A stretch of 64,000 nt of DNA from Serinus canaria. Taxonomy: Eukaryota > Chordata > Aves > Passeriformes > Fringillidae. This document shows positions 15,001 to 26,045 of this stretch, piece after piece. The notes under the pieces were generated by a model. It did no database searches. It was not told the origin of the DNA and saw only the letters and a program-made list of their open reading frames with translations. The number at the start of each line of letters is the position of its first letter. Positions within the stretch are counted from its first letter, which is position 1. Where the stretch lies: NCBI RefSeq assembly GCF_022539315.1, contig NC_066326.1, positions 5,596,601 through 5,660,600 on the forward strand, in the 5' to 3' direction. The position numbers and the translations under genes are program-made.

Positions 15001-17460
15001 CAGTCACTGGGAGAGCTGCTGGGTTCCTCTTTCAGTGGACAGGGACCTGGGGTCCTTTCTCCTGCCTGACCCCAGCAATGGGCTCTGATGCTTCAGCTCC
15101 CTCCCTGGGAAGGCTGGGAAAACCCTCCCTCAAAGACCTTCAGAGCCATGTAAGGGGAAAAGGAGAGAAAGAGGGTGAGGGGAAAGCAGATGCCACAGAT
15201 GATCCCCTGTGCCCACAGCACATGTACCTTCCCAGCCCCACGAGCATGCCAGCAAACCTTCCTGCTGCCTAATGTATTCCATGTGGAGCCTGCACCTCCA
15301 AAACATTACTTAAAATGGGAATAAATCCTTCATGAGACCTCAGCATGACAGATACCACTTGATTGAATTGCCAAGCAAGGAACTTTTATTTTAAGGAAAA
15401 GCCCACATTTAACCTATTGTCACTCTGCAGCAGGGGGAAGCAATAAACTGTGTATGTCTGCTTTGCAGCCAAGTCCAAAAGGTTTATCCACAAGCCCTTT
15501 GCAGCAAATCTCCTCCACAAGTTCTTTTGATACCTTGTGGATTTGCTAAACATTTATAACATGAAAGTGAGAATATTATACACACTGCCCTGGCATAAAT
15601 CACAGGTCTGATCCTCTGTATACACTAGCAGTGGAAAGGGGAAGGAGTGAGAGGGTTCTAGGCTGCAAGGTGAGTAATTGGAAAGGTTTCTCTCATCCCT
15701 CCACCAGCACTAAATGCACACCAAGGTTTTAAGAGAAGCTGCTTCTCCCCCAGCCCCTCCAGTTTTTCAAGTTTTACACCTGGGGAAAGAAGAATGAACA
15801 GCCCCTGTTAGACATCAGCGAGGTGAGTGTACAGGACATTTAAGAAGTGGAAAAACATCTGTTTAGTCCAGATAGAAACCAGATGGAGGTGGGGGGAGGT
15901 GGAGGATGGAGAAAGAGACGAGAGGAAAAACAGAAACCTGGTCAGGAAGAAGGCTGCAGGAGGAGAGATGCTTCCAGGAGGAACAAGCCTCACCCACCCA
16001 GACCTGCACGTCCTTCTGGGCTGGTGGGCAAACAGCAGGGCACAGCTCTTGCTCACAGGATGAGGCACTGGGGAACACTCAAAGCAACAGATTCTGGAAA
16101 CTCAGATGCTGCCTGGCCCTCCTGGGACACCACATGGTCACCAAGACTGGGATGGCTAAGGAAAAGTCTTGCTGGTGGGAAGAACTGTGAATGTGGGTTT
16201 GTTCCCACACCTCCCAGTTCTGACCTCTGAAATGCCCCAGTGGTGCCTGGACCAGGAACACTTCCTACAAGGAATGTACAAAATGCTACATTTGCAGCAG
16301 GAAGTGTTTTTGAAAGGGTCATTTGGCACTATTCCCCAGTCCTCCCTATCCTCACCTTCACCATGGTAACCAAGCACTTCTCTCCTGCCCTAGCCCAGCT
16401 CCCTCTGAGGCTTTCAGAGGCACAGCTTGGAGTTTTTCAGGTCTAGCAGGGGCAGTAAATGAAAGCTGTGCCTGGCAGACAGGGTGCAGCAAGCAAAACC
16501 CCACAGGGCATGGCACACACACACTTGGGGAGCTGGTTGTGGTGCCTGCAGGCAGAGAACAGCAGTAAGTGCAGCAGGAGGGCTGGAAATCCCCAGAGAT
16601 GCAGCAGGATCCTGGGCAGAAACATTGCAACACCAGGGACCCGTTCTCTGGGGGTGCTCCTGCAATGCTGCCAGCCAGGTTGGAAAGATCACTAAAGCCA
16701 GGACAGTGAGATGCAAAACTCACCCCTGGTCTGACAAACTGCTTCCTCCTGGTTTTGTGTCTGACTTTAGTCTCAGATTCCACTTTGGCTGGCAGAGTGA
16801 ATGAAAAAAAAGAAAGTTTTTTTTTTAACAACTGCAAAAGGCTTCTCCAATAGTATCAAATGCTAGAACTAATGAGCAGTTTCCTCACTATATAATATTT
16901 TCCCACGGAAAAAAATATTTTCACAATGAACATTTTTGCAGGAAATGTTTAATTTTGAGGCCATTTTGATCCATTTCTTAAATCCAGGTGAAGTGTCTCA
17001 TTTCAAGTGAGTGCCAAAATTGAAGGTCTTTTTTATGTTGCTGTTTAAAACGTGTCTGTTCCCTACATTGCAAGTAGGAAAAGGATCAGAATAACTTCTC
17101 CCTTGTCCCCAAACAAAACCCAAGTGTTTGAACATGGTCACTATGCAATTTGAAAAACACTGTTCAAAGGCTGTCTGAAATATTCCCAGTTTGGGAAAAT
17201 TCCTTCCTGCTCCATTTTAAAGAAATGCATTACAAATGGACCCAAGCTACCTCTAAACTTGACTACCACTGGATAAAAGGGGACCTCAAATGTCCAGAAA
17301 TCATTTACAAAGAGGTGAGAACAAATCAGCCCTTTTTTTGGCCAGGTCTTGCAGGGAATAAGTGGAGACTGAAAAAGAGAGAAGGAAGGATTGGAGGTTA
17401 TAGCAGCCAAAATAGAAAGGGAAGGAGGGAAAATGTGCCCACTCCCCCCCTTTCCCTCCC
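1..17460. other. 5' flank of LRIG1, distal part; no gene recognised
   Basis: I see no supported coding exon in this stretch. All open frames are short, start and stop at random, overlap one another on both strands, and are rich in Cys, Trp, Ser, Pro and Leu as expected from non-coding avian DNA. The base composition alternates between G+C-rich blocks dense in CTG/CAG and CCC words (about 5,000-7,900 and 14,800-15,200) and AT-rich blocks (about 2,140-2,600, 4,700-4,870, 8,040-8,200). A purine-rich run lies at 15,881-15,936. Distal regulatory elements or an lncRNA could be hidden here but cannot be identified from one sequence. Confidence 0.6.
15881..15936 (+). repeat. Purine-rich tract
   Basis: About 56 bases that are almost all A or G, with one run of six G and several GGAGG blocks, interrupted by a few T and C. 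It is low-complexity sequence that might form triplex or weak quadruplex structure. No function is claimed. Confidence 0.5.
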
Positions 17461-17478
17461 AAAAAAAAAAAAAAAAAA
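17461..17478 (+). repeat. Poly(A) run, 18 A
   Basis: An uninterrupted run of 18 A that directly abuts the 3' terminus of the minus-oriented CR1 fragment starting at 17,479. CR1 elements normally end in short 8-bp-type repeats rather than poly(A). The run could therefore be an unrelated A-tract at the insertion point or a later expansion. Confidence 0.85.
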
Positions 17479-17680
17479 TCATGGACTAGTTTGGGTTAGA
17501 AGGGAACTTTAAAGTCCACGTAGCCCAACCCCCTTGCAAAAAGCAAGAGCATCTTTAACTAGATCTGGCTGCTCAGAGCCCTGTCCAACGTGACCTCGGA
17601 TGTTTCCAAGGATGGTGTATCCACCACCTCTCTGTGCAACCTGGGCCAGTGTTCTACCACTCTCATTGTCAAAAACCAAC
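17479..17680 (-). mobile_element. CR1 LINE fragment, 3' end, antisense
   Basis: Read on the + strand, this resembles the reverse complement of the CR1 3' untranslated end. It begins with a TTTGGGTTAGAAGGGAACTT-like block and a TAAAGTCCA..GCCCAACCCC block. These are followed by a CTGCTCAGAGCCCTGTCCAA block, a GATGGTGTATCCACCACCTC block and a TGGGCCAGTGTT..ACCACTCTCA block, all in the canonical order. Similarity fades after about 17,680. It is a 5'-truncated, diverged copy of about 200 bp, as is typical for CR1 in birds. It has no coding capacity. The subfamily cannot be assigned by eye. Confidence 0.88.
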
Positions 17681-18319
17681 AGCAGACCGTGCCCATGCAG
17701 AATCTGCTTCCAGCCCCTGGTGGCCCTGCAGGCAGGACAGCCAAACAGGTGGCACTGAGCCTGGGCTTTGGGACCACAAGCTGGACAAAAGAAATCTGAA
17801 TTCTCCAATTTTCAACCTCTAACACGAGCTCCCCCTACCCAACCACAGCAGGTCCCTACTCCTGAGTCCCTCACTGCAGACTGCAGCTGTGCATTTACAC
17901 CTTTCTTACCAGAGGTAGATCACTATGGTCTCCTCTCTGCCCTGATGACTATTTCTACAGAATTTTTGGAAACTCAGCTGTCCTGGAACCCTGCACAAAG
18001 CTGTTCTCCCGCCAGCTTCCTCTCCGGCCGGCTCCCAATTTGTCTGCAAACCACAAGTTTAATTGGAGTTGGCAAGTGCTTTGACTTCAAAAACGTCTGT
18101 AACACCTGGAAGACAACACTCAGGTTTAAGGGGGAGGAAATGGGATGAAATCCAAGTGCTATTGTCACGCTCTCAGCTGCCTGCATGAGAAGGAATGAGT
18201 AGCTGCAGGGTCTGGTGCATGCAGGCAACACCAGGCACGCACACAGCTCTGCCCTCCTCCAGCCTCAGACTGCAGCAGGCTTTTGAGGTCATGGTAAAGC
18301 TATGTAAAAACCCCTTCTG

Positions 18320-18341
18320 AATAAATAAATAAATAAATAAA
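18320..18341 (+). repeat. (AATA)n microsatellite
   Basis: About five and a half perfect copies of a 4-bp ATAA/AATA unit, followed by AAATAG. This is an ordinary tetranucleotide repeat. Confidence 0.9.
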
Positions 18342-19473
18342 ATAGACACACCCCATAATGTTTGTGGAAAATTAATTGCAAGAACTAGGAAGAGATGGTG
18401 ACGTGCCATTCCTGGAGCCCATAAAGCAGACAAATGATCTGGCAGAGAAGGCAGAGGATGGGAAAGGCTGCTCTGATGAGGGACATTGTGGAGGGGACTC
18501 TCAGCATGGGCTCTGTCAGCACCCTTAGGAGCTGACACTCAGTCTGGATCAAAACCACCACAGTGCAAATCTGCACACTCCATTATCCCAAAGATGTGAC
18601 TTCCAGCTGCCCCGACCCCCCTTTTATGATCCTCCCCATTAGGGTGGGCAGAGTTTCAGGAGAGGCATTCAAGGGAGTCCTGGCTGGAGCTATGCCCTGG
18701 GCTGCCCTCCTGGTTTTTGGAAACTCTGAAAGCCTTCAGTGCCCACTGCTTGTTTGAGCTGTTGCAGAAAGAGAAGGAAGGGATCCTGTTCCTGTTGGAG
18801 CTGCCCTGCCCAGGTGCAGTGAGTGGTGCTGTGAGTGCAGAGCTGGACCAGAACTACCTTTTATTCAAAAAACAGTGATGGACAAGTCTTGCTGAGACTT
18901 TCAAAGGCCAGGTTGGGATAAATGATTCATTTCCTGTGACTTTACCTCAGTGAAGGGTGGAGAAGATTTCTCCTCATTGTGTGTTCTTGTAATTTCAACC
19001 AGTTATGCCTTGTTATTTACAGTGGTCCTCCTCCAAAATGACGAGAATTTTGAGAACTTCTCTAAAATAAGGAGCTGAAAACCCCTTCCTCTCCCACAGC
19101 TTTGAGGGTGAGAAACATTAACTCTTAGAAGATATTTAAAACAGGATAAAACTCATAGCACAGAAAAATCCTGCAGTAACACCATGTTTTAGCGTATCAT
19201 ATAAAGCTAAAAAAGCAAAACATCCATTTGTCAACTTCTCCCACCAAGCTTCACCTTTTGTTTTTGTATATCACATTGTTAAAAGTCCCATTAGTTTTTG
19301 GGTTTTTTTTTAGAAGGTCAGTTTATTTTAGTTAATTAATATCTAGATAGAGAGTAAACAAAATTTCAAAGGGGTCACTTGGCCATTTCTGCAAGTCTTT
19401 CATTCAAACCATTTATCAAACTTTTAATAACAGCCACTAACATGTGAGAAATGTTAACAGAGAATGAATGTTT

Positions 19474-19488
19474 AAAAAAAAAAAAAAA
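19474..19488 (+). repeat. Poly(A) run, 15 A
   Basis: A homopolymer run of 15 A preceded by TTT. No adjoining retroelement could be recognised. Confidence 0.85.
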
Positions 19489-20393
19489 GTAAGTATTTTG
19501 CAAGGTGCTCCAGCCTCAGAGATCAGTGTGATCTGTGTAACAGATTTCCTTCTCTCTCAGGGAACCACAATGCAAAAGGACACAGGGGGCTACTGACACA
19601 TTCCTGCTGTAAAAGCAAAGCGTGCAACTAGAAATCAAGTAACTGTTTTATTTTCACCCCATGCCTGCACATGCTGCATCCTGTCTTTTATTTTCTTGTA
19701 ACAATCAGATGCTTTTCTAGGTTTTAAGTATCACATTCAGTGAGTCCCTTAAACCTGGGCAAATTCTTCTGAGCCACATTTTGGAAAAAAATCCCATCTA
19801 GAAAATCCGAGTGATAATTAAGGTTGTGACACTGCCATGATTGCCATGTGAAGGGATAGATAGTTTTGTTCATTAAAAAAAAAAATTCTCAAGAACTTCT
19901 GCAAGCAAGAGCAAGCATAACAAAAGCATGCACTGAGTTGTCTCCCATTAACAGCACAGATCAAATGAGCCAATGCAACTGCTTCAGCTTTGCCTAAATA
20001 AATGCCTGGATCAGTCATCAAAGTAGAATTGTTTTCCACAACACACTTCCTTGAGCAACCCAGATAGCCTTTGTGCTGGCCCCAGCAGTGATGTAATGGG
20101 AAAAGCTCCCAGGCAGTGTCAGAGCCCTGCAGATTGCTCAGACCCCTTTTCCCCAGGCTGCAGCCTCGCAGGTGCGCTCTCAGCGCCCGCCGACCCTCGC
20201 CGTGATGAATTGGCTTTTCCAACCTGCTGCCTCGTGCTAGCACAGAGCCAATTCTATCAAATTATGGATGATCTGGGGGAGGATTCAGTCACCTGGAGGC
20301 TGCCATGTGTAAGGAAGCTGTCCCAGCCTACACAACCTGGGTATCTCAGAGATGAGCCAGGTGATGCTTGGCACTGCCTACGAGCACTGTGGT

Positions 20394-20436
20394 ACACACA
20401 CACACACACTCACACACACACACACACACACTCACA
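20394..20436 (+). repeat. (CA)n microsatellite
   Basis: About 43 bases of alternating CA, broken by two CT-for-CA substitutions (ACTCAC). It is a dinucleotide repeat, likely polymorphic in length. Confidence 0.93.
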
Positions 20437-20975
20437 GCTCCTGTCTGCCTCGCTCTCTGCCAGAGGAAGACATTTGGGACAACTACTGCCCCAGCCTCAA
20501 AGCCCTCAGTCAAAGAAAACCATCAGTCCTGATGGAACCAATCTGAAAATGGTCCCACTCTAGAATCAGCACCCCCCCGACCACATCCAAGTGTGGACTC
20601 TGTACAGAAGACACCTGAAGTCCCAAGGAAAGACCTCACACAGAGGCACGACTTCAAACAATGTCATTCAGCAATAATTAGCAATAATAAAACTGGAGGT
20701 GAGCAGGCCAAAACAAGAGAGCACTTGATAAAATGACATTTAACAAGAGAAGGAAATCACTTTCACTTACCCCTTCCATTGTAGCTTGGGACCATGACAG
20801 ATATTCCAAGTATCATAAGGCTTCACCATGCACTCAAAAATATCCAGCACACCCCAGATGCATTCCATTCTCCCAAAAAAAAGGACAAGTCCTAGGGCTA
20901 AAAACAAGAAGTCACCTGAAGCATAGCTCTGGTATTTCTGGCAAAATAGCCAGCAAGATCTTAATGGGGGGAATT

Positions 20976-20997
20976 AAAAAAAAAAAAAAAAAAAAAA
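20976..20997 (+). repeat. Poly(A) run, 22 A
   Basis: The longest homopolymer in the window, 22 consecutive A. The upstream sequence does not resemble a known SINE or LINE tail to my eye, so the origin is unknown. The length is prone to assembly error. Confidence 0.85.
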
Positions 20998-23900
20998 GGC
21001 ACCACCTGCCACTTCAGCCTCAGGGCTCCCTGAAAGGATAAAGGCTTGGGGCAGTGCAGGTGGTGCCTGGGAGGTTGATAGCCCACAGCTGGCTTTCTCC
21101 CCACAGGTGTAGCCCATCCAGGGACCCCACAAATTTTGGAGAGAAGAGCTCATCTCTTCTGCAGATAGCCCTGGTTCAGAGGGATGGTTTGTGTGGCCAA
21201 GGGCTTGTGCAGCATCAGGTGGTGATGATGTAGAAGAAGGAAAGGAGTTCAGCTCCTTTTCCCCCCTCTCAGCAAGCCTGTGCACAGGGCATGTGGCTAT
21301 TTACTGTTTGGTTGCCAACTGGAGTCAGTGACTGCAAAAACCTCATCAAAAGTGGAAAGTAAGAATGGCATTTTTTGGTTTCTTCTTCCACCTTCTTGCT
21401 TGGGGTTCTGTTGGATGTTCCCTAAGTTGTGCTCAGGGAGAGCTCCCACTTGGTGCCCCAGCAGCAGGTGATGCTGCCATAGCTCTGCGAGGAGCAGAGA
21501 GGGTTGGTTGGTCTGCCCTGACCTTCAAGGGGTCAGATTTTGGATCATCCAAAAGAAAATATTGCCCAGGGTAACCAGAACAGGGAGGCTTTGGCCTAGT
21601 GGGGTGGAAAGGAGTAATGTAGTTCTCTTGGAGAAAAGCATAAATGCTGAAGAACAAAAGAAATCTTAGCTGAATTTAGCTCCTCTCTGGAGCAGCAGAG
21701 GTGTGAGGCTAAAAGTTCTATGTAGTTTCCTCTAACCCAAAGACAAATCACATTATGCTGAAGTGTTCAGTTTTGAGAGTATTTTCTTTTTTAAATTTGG
21801 GTGGCAGGGAGTAGAAGGCAACTTGTGCCTCTTCACACAATGCTTCCTCAGATCACAGGCTGGTAGGGGAATCAGTCTATTTCTGTGGGAGCTCTTCATC
21901 ACAGTGTGCCTTTCTGCAGGGCTGATGGAAGCAACATCCTTAAGGCCAAAGGAATGCAATCCTCCTGGGATCCCATGGAAACAGCTGTTCTGCATCCCTG
22001 GAACCTCCCCTGGTCACTCACATCTTGTGGGAGATGGAGGCATGTGCTGAGACATGGTGTCACACACTGAGCTGATGCACCAATTCCAAACATCCATCAC
22101 TGGAGCTGTGGACAAAGCTGTCCAGCTACTGCAGTGATGGTGGGGTATTGCCAGGGACTCATTCATGTGCCATGGCAGGCTCTGAGAGGAGTTTGAGACA
22201 TTTTTCATCTATTGTTTCTAATTAGTTATGGTATTGGCATAAACTGGGATCTGTGTCTACTGAGCCTTCGTCTGCTCTTCCTTATTCCCACATGAAGTCA
22301 TAATCCTTCATGTCACCCCAGCTGTTGCACTCTGGGAGTGATTTAGGGTGTCTCAAATCAGAGGATCATAGCTCAGGTGCTGAACAAATAGGATAACTGT
22401 GGAGGAAAACAAGCCTTGTGTCACAGGCTGCTGGTAAGAACACATGTGTTGGCACAGGGACACCAAGAGAGGAGTGGAGGAGAGGCTGATGCATCCACAG
22501 AAGAATTTGAAGAACAATCATGAGATTTTACACATGGCAGATGTCTAAGATATTTTGAGAGATTCTTCTCAGAGCCTCTAAGCCACAGCAGGGCCCTGCC
22601 ACATATTTTGTTCTTCACATAATGATGCTGTGCCATTTGTATTGCAGTATTGATGCACTCCTGGGTGGTACCAGCAGGATGAGAAGTGTGGTTAATAGCT
22701 GGCTTCAAGGGCCAAACAGAAATATCAGCCTGCAGTTCAATTCCTAGCCAAGAATGAGGCACTCAAGCAAGGAAACAGATTTCTTTCCTAAACAAGGGAT
22801 CAGAGTATGATGAAGCAGTGGACAAATCTTAATATCTTCCAGCCAGATGAAGCAACAAAAGACAGTTTGGTAGTAACAGCCCGTAGTAATCACAGAGGCA
22901 GTAACTGAGTCCCAATAAAAGTTGTCACAAGGTATCTTGCCCCACTTCCAGTATGGATAAAGATCAAGGACACAAGTTGGGAAAAACTAGCTCTGACCTG
23001 TAAAGGCAGTGCTTGCTTGCCAGCTGCTTCCAGAGCCTGGCTGCTGTGGACATTCTGCAATCATCTTCCTTTGATTGTTATATGGGATCTGGACCTCTGA
23101 GAACAGCCCCAACTTGTGCAACCCTCAGCTAAGCTTGCCTTGGAAACCCTGCCAGGCAGAGACCACCCCTGCTGATGGTGCCCTTCAGCTGCAGAATAAA
23201 GACTGGACAGTGAGCTATTAAATATGTTTATTAATTCTATATTTAAATGCTTATTAATAATTAACATAACTACTCAGCTTGGCAGTTTTTTCCCAGCAGG
23301 CACCCTGCATTTACTCTGTGTGGGTTTTTCCTCATCTGAGCCCACAGAGAGGTCAGGGTTGTTTTGGGGCAGGGTGAGTTACCTTTTTTTGCCATGAAAG
23401 TCACTGGAAGTCGGGACAACAGCCATCAGCAAGGAAATCCAAACTTTATTCTGGAAACCCTTTGGAGCCCACTGCTTTCATTAAGCAACTCATGGCTCAT
23501 CTTCCCACTCACACAGAGGCAAAGCTTACAGTAAAACAAAGCCTCTACTGTTTTTCAGCTGCACATGGAGTCTCTAGCTCTTGCTAGAGACTTATCCAGA
23601 GTGAATAATTAGTCTAGATTAAAGCATCCCAATCTGAAAGGTATCAAACTCCTCCACCAATATTTATAATTTTCTTTTCTATTATTCTCTGAGCAGGGGC
23701 AGGTGACTCCAATTTTATCTGCAGCAGGATTCCAGTCTTCCTTGCTCCACTTGTATCTTTTGATCTAACACATTCCTCTGTGGCTGCAGGAACTTCTTGC
23801 TTCCCTCTCAGCCTAGAGGTGGGAGCAAGGAGCAGAAGTTGCACCATGTAATTATGGTTATTATGCCAGCTAATAGAGCTGCTCATGGCATAAACACTGC

Positions 23901-24162
23901 TGGGAACAGCTCTGCTCCTGCTCTTGGAGGCTTGGCACAGATCTGAGTCCAAGTCCAGATCTGAAGAGCAAAGCCCAAACCCTGCCAGCTCACACATGGG
24001 GCCAAACCTTTCCCTGGGCTTAGGGAAACCTCTGGGTTTTGGAGTTCAAGCAGGATTAGTGTAATGTTGTGCTGAAATGTGTGATCCAAGCAGACAGTGC
24101 TCAGACTTCAGGTCTACCAGCTTTCTTCCTGCACTTGGACTCAGTCCATTGTCTTGTCTACC

Positions 24163-24178
24163 AAAAAAAAAAAAAAAA
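24163..24178 (+). repeat. Poly(A) run, 16 A
   Basis: A homopolymer run of 16 A between CTACC and GCTTTTAAG. No recognisable element is attached. Confidence 0.85.
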
Positions 24179-25017
24179 GCTTTTAAGCAGTTGAGTGTAA
24201 TCTCCAGGTTTGAGCACAACAGGTTTACATTCAAACCCTCACTCTTATCTTGTATTTTGCCCATCCAAATGGCAGGCAATATTCCAGTGCTGTCTCTTTC
24301 TCTCTCCCTTTTGTCTTGACAAGAAACTGCTCTCATGCTATTTTGCTTTCAGAAAGATGAGATAAATACACACACATTTATTCAACAGCTTTATGGGAAG
24401 TCCTTCAGTATGGGATAAAAAGGAATCAGAGGTGGTAAAGTTGTGACAGAATTTGGATGTATTTAATTGGATCTACTTCTTTGCACCATTTTTTACTAGC
24501 TGCCTGTGTGAGTCCTGGGCTGAGAAAGCAATTTAACTCATTGCCTGTGAAAAATGAAATGACAGCAGCTACTCGAGTGAACTTTCACATTAAGGAAGGC
24601 TGATCTGCTCTTGATCAAAGACCTTGTGTTCCTGGAGGACCAGAGTTCAAGCACCAGCCTCTAATTTCAAGAGAAGAAAAGGTTTCTGTGTCATTGCAAG
24701 GTAAATTTCAGAGTTTGAGGCCAAGGTAAACTTTCATGTCAGCACTGTTAGTGACCCTATACTGAAGCTTGACTTGATCATCTCTTCCTTTAATTCTCCC
24801 TGTCATATTCTGCCTCCTGCTAAGCTGAATTGGCTTCCCCCATTTCAGCAGTGAGAAGTGATGTTATCACCAGGCATTGCTTCCAGGCACCTGAGCACCA
24901 CGTCATGCATCTTGCAGGCTGTACCAACAAAACAAGCTCTGAGGAGTGGGGTTGGCATCCAAGAGAGACAAGACACCAGCTCTGGGTGGCAACAAGCCAT
25001 AAAATTGTCCTTGCAGG

Positions 25018-25353
25018 TCTGGTGTAACCAGAACAACTAATAAACCTCTGGAATGCTGATGCTGTGGTTGATCTGGTTACACCAGAGAAACCATCTCTTG
25101 CAACTGGGATGGCAGGAGCCAAATCATGAGCAGCTGATACCAAAGGCCACTGCTAGAGATGTATTAATGTGACTGTTGCTGTGCTGAATAATCACTGTGA
25201 CTCTGTACAGTCTCACAAAATACCTGCTGAAAACCTTTTAGGCATTTGGCATCGTGATAATATTGATTGGCACCTCAGTGTACCAAGGTGCCAATACAAG
25301 GGATTGAAGCCATGGCAGCAGTCGTTTTGCAAACCTCAACACCACTGGTGTTG
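25018..25353. repeat. Cluster of short palindromes
   Basis: Four inverted repeats lie within 336 bp. TCTGGTGTAACCAGA (25,018-25,032) and TCTGGTTACACCAGA (25,072-25,086) are each quasi-palindromes of the form TCTGGT-N3-ACCAGA. They are also exact reverse complements of each other, forming a 15-bp inverted repeat with a 39-bp spacer. Next comes ATTGGCACCT / AGGTGCCAAT (25,266-25,275 and 25,286-25,295, 10-nt loop). Last is CAACACCACTGGTGTTG (25,337-25,353, 8-bp arms around one central C). No transposon family or coding function was recognised. A degenerate foldback element or a set of binding sites for dimeric factors are both possible. Confidence 0.6.
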
Positions 25354-25859
25354 GGTGTAAAGTCATCATGAAAGTTATTAGAAGAAGACAAATGTTGTTA
25401 CAGATGGATTTGTAGCCCTGCAAATAGAACTAAATGGAGGAGTGAATGAAAAATGTCAGATGCAAGGATGGTCAAAAAGAGCAAAGGTCCATCCTTTTCT
25501 ATTTTGTTGCCTCCAACCTTCAGCCTGCCCCAGGAGAAGTCAAATGCAGCCTTCCCAAAGCCTGACAGCGTTGCCATTGCTGCCCATGCAGTGTGACACC
25601 TCTGGGGTGCTCTGCAGATCACCAGGGCTCCTCCTCAATGCTGGGTCTTGCTCTGAAAGCCAAGCCATCTGTGAAAGGCAGCTGTAGATCCTGGGTGGTT
25701 AGAAGTTAATTGGAAGGTCTAGCTTTCAAATCAAACCAGAGAGAGAGATACTTCTGCAGGAACCAGCTCATGCTGAAGATGAAGGGTGCCCTGAGCCTGG
25801 GGCTCGTGTGAGTTCCTGGCTGTGCCCCAGGAGTGTGGGGTCACCCAAGGTGAATCATC

Positions 25860-26045
25860 TGGGGCTGCTTCCCCAGCTGTAAAGCAGGATAAAGCTTCTG
25901 TTCTCACCTCAGTTTGTCTTCTCTGTTTAGATTTCAAGCTCCTCAGGGCTGTGTCTGATACATGTATGTACAGTTCCTGGCTTAATAGAGTCATGATCCA
26001 AACTGAAGCCTCCAGGCACTCCTGGATATTATATCATTGCTAATT
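25860..26045 (+). mobile_element. Ancient MIR-like amniote interspersed repeat (diverged)
   Basis: The segment contains, in order, a CTTCCCCAGCTGTAAAGCAGG-like block and then a GATTTCAAGCTCCTCAGGGC block. These are followed by TGTGTCTGAT, a TGTACAGTTCCTGGC block and a GCCTCCAGGCACTCCTGGAT block. The order and wording match an ancient repeat tail that I know as common in turtle and other reptile genomes, where the equivalent words surround a TGTAAGCTC..GGGGCAGGGACTGTCT core. The assignment to a MIR/L3-type family is from memory and the boundaries are approximate. It is non-coding and heavily mutated. Confidence 0.55.

Larger units (their letters stand above)
17681..25000. other. 5' flank of LRIG1, middle part; no gene recognised
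   Basis: No supported exon or RNA gene was seen. The stretch contains an (AATA)n microsatellite, a (CA)n microsatellite and several A-runs (19,474-19,488, 20,976-20,997, 24,163-24,178), which are listed separately. The rest is unremarkable mixed-composition sequence with short random open frames. An AT-rich patch at 23,215-23,270 is made of TTATTAA/TTAATAA words. Confidence 0.6.

Noticed and set aside
18320..18341. AATAAA hexamers as polyadenylation signals of an upstream gene
   Set aside because: They arise from a tetranucleotide microsatellite. Other AATAAA words in the window have no associated coding region.
24077..24336. Poly(A) at 24,163 as a processed pseudogene tail
   Set aside because: The sequence before it shows no coding or known-transcript character and no target-site duplication could be seen.
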